Part shown: in pieces, positions 1 to 7,255 of the stretch
Layout of the letters: each line of letters opens with the position of its first letter
How positions within the stretch are numbered: the first letter of the stretch is position 1
NCBI GenBank assembly: GCA_964460465.1
Contig: CAYWSB010000012.1
Span: forward strand, 1-64,000
Length of the DNA stretch: 64,000 nt
Direction of reading: 5' to 3'
Origin: SLRI01 sp964460465
GTDB lineage: Bacteria; Pseudomonadota; Alphaproteobacteria; Geminicoccales; Geminicoccaceae
Translations under genes and position numbers: made by a program
The notes under the pieces: generated by a model
What the model saw: the letters and a program-made list of their open reading frames with translations, nothing else
Database searches by the model: none
What the model was told of the DNA's origin: nothing

Positions 1-692
1 CACCGCCGACCGCAAGGCCCAGCGGCGGTGCCGGGGCGCTGCGCAGCCCGGCGCCGCTCGTGGAGCTGCGCCTGGAGGATGGCGGCGCGGCGGTGCTGGC
101 CGGGGTCGTGGTGCCCGAGAGCGTGGCCGTGCAGGTCGCCGGGACGCTCGCCCCGCTGCTGGCGCGGGCCGAGATCGTGGCCACCGGCGACCCCGCCACC
201 GACCGCTACGGCCGCCTCGTGGTGCAGGCGTCGGCGCCGGACGGCCGCTCGCTGCAGCATGCCCTGCTCGAGGCCGGGCTCGCCCTGGTGCAGCCGCTGC
301 CGGGCGCCGACCCCGCGGCGTTGGCCGAGCTCCTGGCGGCCGAGGCCCTGGCCGAGCGGGCGGGGCGCGGCGTCTGGCGCGATCGCGCCGCCGTCGTGGT
401 CGGCAGTGGGCCGGAAGAGGCGGCGGCCCGGCTCGGCGGCTTCGCCCTGGTCGAGGGCCGCGTCTTGCAGGCCAGCGCCCAACAGCGCTATTTCTATCTC
501 AACTTCGGGTCCGATTGGCGCACCGACATGACCGCGCGCATCGACAAGGACACGCTCCGCGCCATGCAGCGCGCCGGCTTCGACCCGGCGGGTCTCGAGG
601 GCCGGCGGGTGCGGCTGCGGGGCACGCTGTTCGCCGAGAACGGGCCGATGATCGAGCTCTGGACGCACCATGGGATCGAGATCTTGCCGTGA
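1..692 (+). CDS. Thermonuclease-like (SNase family) protein, 5' end cut by window edge
   Basis: The reading frame is open from base 3, so the true start probably lies left of the window; the first internal start is a GTG at base 60. The visible part resembles degraded staphylococcal-nuclease (OB-fold) proteins of Proteobacteria: a DRYGRLVVQ strand, a LQHALLEAGLALVQP helix, an AAEALAERAGRGVW stretch, then a C-terminal FYLNFGSDWRTD domain and an RVRLRGTLFAENGPMIEL strand. This is family-level similarity recognised by eye. The classical Arg/Glu catalytic set is not evident, so nuclease activity is uncertain. Its stop overlaps the start of the protease gene by 4 bp (GTGA), so the two are probably co-transcribed. 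Confidence 0.65.
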   Translation, partial: PPTARPSGGAGALRSPAPLVELRLEDGGAAVLAGVVVPESVAVQVAGTLAPLLARAEIVATGDPATDRYGRLVVQASAPDGRSLQHALLEAGLALVQPLPGADPAALAELLAAEALAERAGRGVWRDRAAVVVGSGPEEAAARLGGFALVEGRVLQASAQQRYFYLNFGSDWRTDMTARIDKDTLRAMQRAGFDPAGLEGRRVRLRGTLFAENGPMIELWTHHGIEILP

Positions 693-2176
693 GCAGCCGT
701 AAGACCGCCTTCCTCGCCGCCGCCCTGGCCGCGACGCTTCTCGCCACCTCGGCCTGCACGACGGCACCGGCGGGCGGCGGGCCGATCCTCGCCTTCGGCT
801 CGGTCGAGGACGACGTCCGCCTCGGCCGCGAGGCGCACCCGCAGATCCTCCAGCAGTACGGCGGCAGCGTCGGCGACCCGGCGGTCGAGCGCTACGTGCA
901 GCAGCTGGGCACGCGGCTGAAGAACGTCTCCGAGCTGAGCGAGATCGACTTCACCTTCACCGTGCTCGACAGCGAGATCGTCAACGCCTTCGCGCTGCCC
1001 GGCGGCTATGTCTACGTCACCCGCGGGCTGATGGCGCTGGCCGAGGACGAGGCCGAGCTGGCCGGCGTCATCGGCCACGAGATCGGCCACGTCACCGCCC
1101 GGCACGGGGCGTCGCGCCAGGCCACCGGCTCGCTGGCCAGTGCCGTCGGTGCGATCGGCGGGGCGCTGCTCGGTGCCTATCTCGGCGGCCAGGCCGGTGC
1201 CGATGTCGGCGGCCGGCTCGGCCAGACGGCGGCCTACGGCGCGGTCATGACCTACTCGCGCAGCCAGGAGTACGAGGCCGACATGCTCGGCGTGCGCTAT
1301 CTCGATCGCGCCGGCTACGACCCCATGGCGATGGCCGATTTCCTCGAGGCGCTGCAGACGAGTGCGGAGCTGCAGGCCGCGCTGGCCGGCGGCGCGCCGA
1401 CGCGGAGCGTGATGGAGAGCTTCTTCTCGAGCCACCCCGACGCGCCCGATCGCGTCGCGCGGGCGCAGGCGGAGGCGCGCGACAAGGCCGGCGGTGGCCG
1501 GCGTGATCGCGAGGCCTACCTCGCCGTGCTCGACGGGATGATCTACGGGCAGAGCCCGACTCAGGGCTTCGTCAGGGGCCAGCGGTTCGAGCACCCGGCC
1601 CTGCGGCTGGCCTTCGAGTACCCGGCGGGCTACCAGATGATCAACCAGCCCCAGGCGGTGATCGGCCGCGGCGACAACCGCTTCCTGATCTTCGACATGG
1701 GCACCGCCGACCAGGCGATGGGCCCCGACCGCTACCTGCAGCGTGCCTGGCTGAGCGAGGCCAACGTCCAGGGTGTGGAGACGTTCCGCACCGCCGCCGG
1801 CCTCGACGCCGCCATCGGCTACGCCCAGGTCCAGCTCTCGGGCCGGCCGGCGCAAGGCGGCTTCGTCGCCATCCAGGGGCCGGACCGCACGTTCTACCGC
1901 TTCGCCATCCTGGCGGGGCAGATCGGCCAGGCCGAGCGCAGCCATCTGCGCGGCGCCGCCGACAGCTTCCGCCGGCTGTCGGCGGCCGAGGCGGCCGAGA
2001 TCAAGCCGCAGCGCATCCGGCTGGTCACCGTGCAGCCGGGCGACACCATCGACACGTTCGCCCGGCAGATGGCGGTCGAGCGCCTGCCGCGGGAGCATTT
2101 CATGACCCTGAACGGCCTCGACCGCGGCCGCGAGCTGCGGCCGGGCGAGCGGGTCAAGATCGTCGTCCGCGGCTAG
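689..2176 (+). CDS. M48 family zinc metalloprotease, lipoprotein (BepA/YfgC-like)
   Basis: Predicted periplasmic, lipid-anchored zinc protease for outer-membrane protein quality control. The GTG at 689 is chosen because it gives a lipoprotein signal peptide ending in a lipobox (LATSAC) near residues 15-21; the frame also reads further upstream, but that part would be inside the preceding gene. The zinc motif HEIGH is at residues 130-134 and the third-ligand motif EYEAD is near 194-198. The C-terminal part (VTVQPGDTIDTFA to LRPGERVKIV) looks like a LysM-type peptidoglycan-binding repeat. It is about 495 aa, the usual size for M48 proteases with a long C-terminal region. Start overlaps the previous gene by 4 bp. 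Confidence 0.88.
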   Translation: MSSRKTAFLAAALAATLLATSACTTAPAGGGPILAFGSVEDDVRLGREAHPQILQQYGGSVGDPAVERYVQQLGTRLKNVSELSEIDFTFTVLDSEIVNAFALPGGYVYVTRGLMALAEDEAELAGVIGHEIGHVTARHGASRQATGSLASAVGAIGGALLGAYLGGQAGADVGGRLGQTAAYGAVMTYSRSQEYEADMLGVRYLDRAGYDPMAMADFLEALQTSAELQAALAGGAPTRSVMESFFSSHPDAPDRVARAQAEARDKAGGGRRDREAYLAVLDGMIYGQSPTQGFVRGQRFEHPALRLAFEYPAGYQMINQPQAVIGRGDNRFLIFDMGTADQAMGPDRYLQRAWLSEANVQGVETFRTAAGLDAAIGYAQVQLSGRPAQGGFVAIQGPDRTFYRFAILAGQIGQAERSHLRGAADSFRRLSAAEAAEIKPQRIRLVTVQPGDTIDTFARQMAVERLPREHFMTLNGLDRGRELRPGERVKIVVRG

Positions 2177-2212
2177 CGGCAACCCCAATCACAACAAGGC
2201 TGGACCAGGCCC

Positions 2213-3235
2213 ATGACCCGAGACGACCTCCTGCGGCGGCTCGACGCCATTCCGCGCGTGACGCTGGCGCACCTCCCCACACCGCTCGACCCGGCGCCGC
2301 GGCTCAGCGAAGCCCTGGGCGGGCCCGAAATCTGGATCAAGCGGGACGACCTCACCGGCCTCGCCTTCGGCGGCAACAAGACCCGGCAGCTCGAGTACGT
2401 CTTCGCCGACGTCCAGGCCAAGGGCTGCGACACCGTCATCGGCAGCGCCTACACCCAGTCGAACTGGTGCCGGCAGATGACGGCGGCGGCGCGGAAGCTC
2501 GGGCTCGACATCCATCTGGTCCTGCTCCACGGCGAGAAGGGGCCGAGGCTGCAGGGCAACTTCCTGCTCTACAAGCTCATGGGTGCGGCGGTCGAGGTGG
2601 TCGATCTCGACAGCCTGGAGAAGGTTCAGCCGCTGCTCGAGGCGAAGGCCGAGACGCTGCGGGCGGCGGGCCGCAGGCCCTACATCGTGGGGCCGGTCGA
2701 GACCGCGAACCTGGTGACCGGGGCGCTCGGCTACGTGCGCGCGGCGGTCGAGCTCGACGGGCAGCTCGAGGCGCTGGGCATGGCACCCGGGCATCTCTAC
2801 CTCTCCGGCGCCAACATGACCCCGGCCGGCCTCGCCGTCGGCTTCAAGGCGCTCGGCCGCAAGATCACCCTGCACAGCATCGCGCCGATCAAGTGGAGCA
2901 CCGACCGGGCCTGGGACATCGCCCGGATCGCCACGGCGACGGCCGGGCGGCTCGGCCTCGACCTCGCCGTCGAGCCCGCCGACATCGACAACTCGGACGC
3001 CTATATCGGCCCGCGCTACGGCGTGGTCACCGACGCCGCGCGCGAGGCCCTGGCGCTCGTCGCCCGCAGCGAAGGGATCATCCTCGACCCGGTCTACAGC
3101 TCGAAGGCCATGGCCGGGCTGATCGACCACGTCCGCCAGGGCCGGCTCGCGAAGGGCGACCAGGTGGTCTTCGTGCATACCGGCGGCACCCCGGCCCTCT
3201 TCGCCTATGCCGAGGACGTGCTCGCGGACCCATAG
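2213..3235 (+). CDS. PLP-dependent D-cysteine desulfhydrase / ACC deaminase family protein
   Basis: Fold type II PLP enzyme of the DcyD/ACC deaminase family, 340 aa, the usual length. The PLP lysine is K56 in GGNKTRQLEY, the substrate-loop serine is near S83 in TQSNWCRQ, and the phosphate-binding and C-terminal signature FVHTGGTPALFAY is intact. Family members release sulfide or sulfite and ammonia from D-cysteine, L-cysteate or related amino acids, or open ACC. I cannot assign the substrate: the sequence TQSNWCRQ differs from the more typical IQSNHVRQ of DcyD. An L-cysteate sulfo-lyase role would fit the sulfur theme further along, but that is inference. Confidence 0.82.
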   Translation: MTRDDLLRRLDAIPRVTLAHLPTPLDPAPRLSEALGGPEIWIKRDDLTGLAFGGNKTRQLEYVFADVQAKGCDTVIGSAYTQSNWCRQMTAAARKLGLDIHLVLLHGEKGPRLQGNFLLYKLMGAAVEVVDLDSLEKVQPLLEAKAETLRAAGRRPYIVGPVETANLVTGALGYVRAAVELDGQLEALGMAPGHLYLSGANMTPAGLAVGFKALGRKITLHSIAPIKWSTDRAWDIARIATATAGRLGLDLAVEPADIDNSDAYIGPRYGVVTDAAREALALVARSEGIILDPVYSSKAMAGLIDHVRQGRLAKGDQVVFVHTGGTPALFAYAEDVLADP

Positions 3236-3354
3236 CGGGCCGGAGGGACGGGCGCGCCGGAGGTTGTAGCGGCGATCACAGAAGCGTGAGCCGGCCTGTC
3301 CTAGAGAAGATCCGCCGCGGCCTGGAGGCTGCGCCCTAGGGGGAGGATCTTCCG

Positions 3355-3909
3355 ATGACCGATCGTTTGTCGACGTGGCACGTCGCCCGGCACTCGGCGG
3401 CCGCCGCTTGGTGCGGTCTCGGCGCCATGCTCGGCCTCGCTGCGACCGGCGCTGCGGCTGCCGGTGACCTCGCCGGTGGCGATGCCGTGCGCGGCGAGTA
3501 CCTCGCCACCATCATGGTCTGCGGCGACTGCCACAGCGGCCGGCTGGAGAACGGCGAGATCGACCCGCCGTTCTACCTCGCCGGCGGCACCGCCGGCTTC
3601 GAGATCCCGGGATTGGGCGTGTTCTGGCCGCCCAATCTGACGCCGGACGCCGAAACCGGCCTCGGCACCTGGTCGGCGGCGGAGGTCGCCGCCGCGATCC
3701 GCGAGGGCGTCCGGCCCGACGGCCGCATCCTGGCACCGATCATGCCCTACGCCTTCTACGGCAGGCTCAGCGACACCGACGTCGCCGACCTCGTCGCCTA
3801 TCTTCGGGCACTGGAGCCGGTGCGCCACGCGGTTCCCGCGCCGGTGGGCACCGCCGAGACGGCGGCGGCACCGTACTATGCCGTGGTCGTGCCGGCCTCG
3901 ATGCCCTGA
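3355..3909 (+). CDS. Periplasmic monoheme cytochrome c
   Basis: 184-aa secreted class I-like cytochrome c. A signal peptide covers roughly residues 1-36, and the heme motif CGDCH is at residues 56-60. The pattern GEYLA..CGDCH, NLTPDAETGLGTWS, AIREGVRPDG, MPYAFYGRLSD and AYLRAL matches the cytochrome domains that accept electrons from membrane dehydrogenases (alcohol, gluconate or aldehyde dehydrogenases); the axial Met is probably in IMPYAFY. No dehydrogenase gene is adjacent, so its partner must be elsewhere. It ends 15 bp before the end of the convergent mgtC gene. Confidence 0.85.
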   Translation: MTDRLSTWHVARHSAAAAWCGLGAMLGLAATGAAAAGDLAGGDAVRGEYLATIMVCGDCHSGRLENGEIDPPFYLAGGTAGFEIPGLGVFWPPNLTPDAETGLGTWSAAEVAAAIREGVRPDGRILAPIMPYAFYGRLSDTDVADLVAYLRALEPVRHAVPAPVGTAETAAAPYYAVVVPASMP

Positions 3910-3924
3910 CCCCGTCCCGGCCCG

Positions 3925-4479
3925 TCAGGGGCGCTGGCGGGGCCGTGGCGGCCCGGCGTCGGCTTCGGCATCGGTCGGCGCCGGGGCCGGCTGCGGCGGC
4001 CGCCGGCCGAAGAGCAGCCGCTCGAGCAGCCGAAACAGCGACAGCACGACCACGGTCAGCACGAGCGCGATCACGGCGATCGTGAAGCGGCCGATGCCGC
4101 AGGCCACCCCGATCGCGCCGGCGAGCCACATGCCGGCACCGGTGGTGAGCCCGTGCACCGTGCCGCGGCCGTGGATGATCGCCCCGGCGGCGAGGAACGC
4201 CACGCCGGCGGTCACCGCCTCGACCACGCGGATCGGGTCGGCGTTCGGCCCCTCCCCGCCGGTCTCGCGGACCTCGTGGAACAGCTCGAGGGTGAGGACG
4301 GCGAAGAGTGCCGCGGCCGCCGCGGTCAGCATGTGGGTCCTGAGCCCGGCCGGATGGTCGCGCATCTCCCGCTCGAGGCCGATGATCGCACCCAGCACGG
4401 TCGCGAGCGTCAGCCGCAGGATGATCTCGCCCTCGGGGATGTGGGTGCGCAGGTCGTCGAGGATGAAGCCCAGGTCCAA
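3925..4479 (-). CDS. MgtC/SapB family membrane protein
   Basis: Membrane protein of the MgtC/SapB family, 184 aa with about five hydrophobic helices. Diagnostic segments are the N-terminal ATVLGAIIGLERE, HPAGLRTHMLT and the GLTTGAGMWLAGAIG motif. No ATG or GTG is in frame near the domain; a TTG at 4479 preceded by GGAG at 6-nt spacing is the best start. A much longer reading frame runs upstream but is a GC artefact overlapping the XRE gene. The family is linked to growth at low magnesium or to inhibition of ATP synthase in pathogens; the role here is unknown. The C-terminus is Pro/Arg rich. Confidence 0.8.
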   Translation of the reverse strand: MDLGFILDDLRTHIPEGEIILRLTLATVLGAIIGLEREMRDHPAGLRTHMLTAAAAALFAVLTLELFHEVRETGGEGPNADPIRVVEAVTAGVAFLAAGAIIHGRGTVHGLTTGAGMWLAGAIGVACGIGRFTIAVIALVLTVVVLSLFRLLERLLFGRRPPQPAPAPTDAEADAGPPRPRQRP

Positions 4480-4601
4480 GATGGTCTCCGCCGCACCGGG
4501 CGACGCATCCCCTGATGCGCCGGCTCCGGCGGCAGGATGAACCGCCGGACGGCGGCCGAAGTTCCGGTCCCGGCCATGTGGGCCCGTGCCGGGAAGGCCG
4601 C

Positions 4602-5402
4602 TCAGCCGTGGCCGCTCGCTGCCGACGCCAGTCGCTGCAGCGCCGCCGCGGTCGCCGCGTCGGCCGGGAAGAACGCCTCGATCGCGAGCTCGGCCAGCGT
4701 CAGGTCGAGCGGGGTGCCGAAGACCGTGGTCGTGCTGATGAAGGCGAGCTCGCCCAGGCTCGTGCGCAGCTCGAGCGGCACCGCGACGCCGCCCAGATCC
4801 GCGTGCCCGGCATGCGGTGCCGCCGCTGCCACCGGGTAGCCGCGCAGCTCCTCGGCGAGCGTCGCGATCGCCGGATCGGCGCTCGCCTCGTATTGCTGGT
4901 GCAGCCTCGCCAGGAGATGCGCCCGCCACTCGCGGACATTGCGGATGCGGGGGGCGAGGCCGTCGGGATGCAGGCCGAGCCGGAGCACGTTGACGGGCGG
5001 CTCGAGCAGCCGGGGGGCCACGCCCTCGAGCAGCGGGGCGAGGGCGGTATTGGCGGCCACCAGCGTCCAGTGCCGGTCGACGGCGAGGGCCGGGTAGGGC
5101 TCGTGGCCGGCGAGCACCCGCTCGACCGCCTCCCGGGCGGCCGCAAGCGACGGGTGGTCGAGTGGCCGGTGCTCGAAAACCGGCGCGTAGCCGGCGGCGA
5201 CCAGGAAGCGGTTGCGCTCCCGCAGCGGCACCGCCAGCCGCTCGGCCAGCCGCAGCACCACGGCCCGGCTCGGCCGGGCGCGTCCGGTCTCGATGAAGCT
5301 CAGGTGCCGGGCCGAGATGCCGGCATCGAGGGCAAGCTCGAGCTGGCTCGTGCGCCGCCGCTGGCGCCACGTCCGCAAGAGATCGCCGAGCTCTTCCTGC
5401 AT
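4602..5402 (-). CDS. XRE-family transcriptional regulator with MmyB-like sensor domain
   Basis: 266-aa regulator. An N-terminal HTH_3 domain occupies about residues 8-65 (RRRRTSQLELALDAGISARHLS, then FIETGRARPS), followed by an MmyB-like ligand-binding domain with the typical PALAVDRHWTLVAANTA and NVLRLGLHP.GLAPRI.N segments. MmyB domains resemble PAS folds and in homologues bind fatty-acid-like ligands. It is transcribed away from the small membrane protein at 5543, and such regulators usually control the divergent neighbour; that link is inference. Confidence 0.88.
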   Translation of the reverse strand: MQEELGDLLRTWRQRRRTSQLELALDAGISARHLSFIETGRARPSRAVVLRLAERLAVPLRERNRFLVAAGYAPVFEHRPLDHPSLAAAREAVERVLAGHEPYPALAVDRHWTLVAANTALAPLLEGVAPRLLEPPVNVLRLGLHPDGLAPRIRNVREWRAHLLARLHQQYEASADPAIATLAEELRGYPVAAAAPHAGHADLGGVAVPLELRTSLGELAFISTTTVFGTPLDLTLAELAIEAFFPADAATAAALQRLASAASGHG

Positions 5403-5542
5403 GCGGCAGGCCCTCCGTCGCTGGCCGTTGCCCTGTCCGTTCTGCCATCGCCCGCAGCCGCCGGCCGATGACCTGCGGGGTAATCGACCGGCGGCACTCG
5501 CCGGTGCACCGTCGCTGGGTCAGCAATCAAGTGGAGACCGTC

Positions 5543-5959
5543 ATGTCGACCATTCCGGCCCCGTCGCTGCTGCAGCGCAGCCTCCGCCTCGACGCCCTGG
5601 CGAGCGGTGCCTTCGGCCTCGCCCTGGTCGCCGGCGCCGGGCTCGCCGCGGCACCCCTCGGGCTGCCCGAGGCCCTGCTGCGCGGCGCGGGCGCCGCCCT
5701 CCTGCCGTTCGCGGCTTTGGTCCTGTGGCTCGCCCGCCGGCCCGTCCCGCCGCCCCCGGCGATCCAGGCGCTGATCGCCGGCAACCTCCTCTGGGTGGCG
5801 GCGAGCCTCCTGCTGCTGGCGAGCGGCTGGGTGCGCCCCACGCCGCTCGGCCAGCTCCTCGTGGTCGCCCAGGCCCTGCTGGTCGCCGGCTTCGCCGTGG
5901 CCCAGGTCATGGGCCTGCGAAGCCGCCCGGCGAGGGCGGTGCAGCCCGCCGCCCACTGA
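5543..5959 (+). CDS. Small integral membrane protein, probable target of the divergent XRE regulator
   Basis: 138-aa protein with about four hydrophobic helices and no polar domain. The ATG at 5543 is chosen because it has GGAG at 6-nt spacing (5533-5536); an in-frame GTG upstream would add a non-membrane leader. Small four-helix proteins of this kind commonly sit divergent to XRE-MmyB regulators in Alphaproteobacteria. I do not recognise a biochemical function. It ends 13 bp before the convergent aldolase gene. Confidence 0.75.
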   Translation: MSTIPAPSLLQRSLRLDALASGAFGLALVAGAGLAAAPLGLPEALLRGAGAALLPFAALVLWLARRPVPPPPAIQALIAGNLLWVAASLLLLASGWVRPTPLGQLLVVAQALLVAGFAVAQVMGLRSRPARAVQPAAH

Positions 5960-5972
5960 GCCCGGCCCCGCG

Positions 5973-6740
5973 TCACCTGCCCGGGCGGTTGGCGGCGACG
6001 TCGGCCACGGCGGCCGCCCGGAGCAGCATCGAATCCACGGCACCGGCCACCACCGCGTAGCCCACCCCGAACAGCTCGGGCACCGTGCGCATCGCCGAGG
6101 GCACGGTGCCGAGCGGCTTGCCGCTCTTGCGGAGCGCCGCCTCGCAGCTTTCGACCAGCCGGCGCACCTCGGGATGGTCGAGCTGGCCGAGCCGGCCGAT
6201 CGAGCCCGCCATGTCGTTGATGCCGATGAACGGCACGTCGATGCCGTCGACGGCGGCGATCGCCGCGGCATTGGCGGCGGCCTTCGCACTCTCGAGCTGG
6301 CCCATGATCAGGACCTCGTCGTTCCAGCGGGCGAGATAGTCCGTGTCCTTGCCCCAGCGGGTGCAGCGCTGCGAGGCCGCGGCATAGCCGCGGACTCCGG
6401 CCGGCGGGTAGCGGCAGGCGGCGACCGCGGCCCGCGCCGCGTCGGCGTCCTCCAGCATCGGGATCATGACCGAGGTGGCGCCGGCATCGAGGATGCGCTT
6501 GAGGTAGACCGGGTCGTTCCAGGGCACCCGGACGACCAGCGGGCAGCCGGCGGCCTCGGCGGCGCGCATCACGTCCTGGGCCGTGGCCAGGCTGCCGGGG
6601 CCGTGCTCCAGGTCGAGCACGAGGAAGTCGTAGCCGGCATGGGCCATGAGCTCGGCCGCGTTGGCGTCGGCGAGCGCCAGCCAGGCGCCGTAGACGGGCT
6701 CGCCGGCGAGGATGCGGGCCTTGAGGGAGCGGGTCGGCAT
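5973..6740 (-). CDS. HpcH/HpaI family class II aldolase
   Basis: 255-aa class II pyruvate-dependent aldolase, related to 4-hydroxy-2-oxoheptanedioate and 2-keto-3-deoxy-rhamnonate aldolases. Typical features are KARILAGEPVYGAWL, a DLEHGPGSLATAQD metal/pyruvate site, VRVPWNDPVYLKRILDAGATSVMIPML, VRGYAAASQR and IGINDMAGSIG. The ATG at 6740 follows an AAGG-type ribosome site and gives the standard family start; an upstream in-frame extension of 58 codons looks non-coding. The enzyme cleaves 2-keto-3-deoxy acids to pyruvate and an aldehyde; exact substrate unknown. It stands alone. Confidence 0.85.
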   Translation of the reverse strand: MPTRSLKARILAGEPVYGAWLALADANAAELMAHAGYDFLVLDLEHGPGSLATAQDVMRAAEAAGCPLVVRVPWNDPVYLKRILDAGATSVMIPMLEDADAARAAVAACRYPPAGVRGYAAASQRCTRWGKDTDYLARWNDEVLIMGQLESAKAAANAAAIAAVDGIDVPFIGINDMAGSIGRLGQLDHPEVRRLVESCEAALRKSGKPLGTVPSAMRTVPELFGVGYAVVAGAVDSMLLRAAAVADVAANRPGR

Positions 6741-6932
6741 GAACGGTCCTTCTGCGTTGGCGCGGCATTGCGGGGCGGGCCGGCGGCCGGCGTCGAGCCC
6801 GCGCGGAGGTCGAGACTGGCGGCGGCGGCCGCTGGCGGCGATGGTCGGGATCGGCTGCAAACTGCGCCGAGTCGCTGTGGTATGCCGCAAATGACAAGTC
6901 GCCGAAAGCGCCATTTCTGCCCCTGAGGGCTA

Positions 6933-6960
6933 TTGACCCGGCACCGGCGATCCATACACT
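6933..6960 (+). promoter_or_regulatory. Putative distal promoter of the prkA operon
   Basis: A TTGACC hexamer (6933-6938) and a TACACT hexamer (6955-6960) are separated by 16 bp. Placed about 295 bp upstream of the prkA start, it would give a long leader. Confidence 0.4.
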
Positions 6961-7148
6961 CAAGCCAGTCGGGTGAGGTTTGTCCGCTGCCCGACACCTG
7001 CCGGCCGCGGTGGCAAGCCGAACACGCGGAGCCCTTCTTTTGCCTCTTTTTCCGTCAGCCGCAGCATGATTCGTGATCACTTCGATATCGCGGCATTTTG
7101 TCAAAGACTGTGGAAGTTTAACTTTAAATTCGGCACCTGCGTGTTACC

Positions 7149-7177
7149 TTGCAATCTGCTTGATGCTCGCGTATAGG
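7149..7177 (+). promoter_or_regulatory. Putative proximal promoter of the prkA operon
   Basis: TTGCAA (7149-7154) and TATAGG (7172-7177) are separated by exactly 17 bp, a close match to a housekeeping promoter, 78 bp before the chosen prkA start and inside an AT-rich patch. No general-stress EcfG-type GGAAC-N16/17-GTT element was seen. Confidence 0.5.
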
Positions 7178-7255
7178 GAGAGGTAGGCGAGCGGGTTTCT
7201 ATCATGGCGCGATGAATGCCGACCCGTGGCGGGCAACCAGAAGGGGATGTCGTGG

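Larger units (their letters stand above)
6741..7255. other. Intergenic region with AT-rich patch and promoters upstream of prkA
   Basis: This 515-bp gap separates the divergent aldolase and prkA genes. The part 7020-7150 is strikingly AT-rich for this window (for example the run around 7117-7128). It holds two good sigma70-like promoters facing prkA, listed separately. I see no conserved ORF or clear RNA structure in it. Confidence 0.6.

Noticed and set aside
494..2188. 564-aa antisense frame across the M48 protease gene
   Set aside because: It has no recognisable domain and its composition follows from the GC-rich third positions of the sense gene.
3925..5526. 533-aa minus-strand frame joining MgtC with upstream sequence
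   Set aside because: Only the last 184 codons show the MgtC family; the rest is antisense or out of frame to the XRE regulator.
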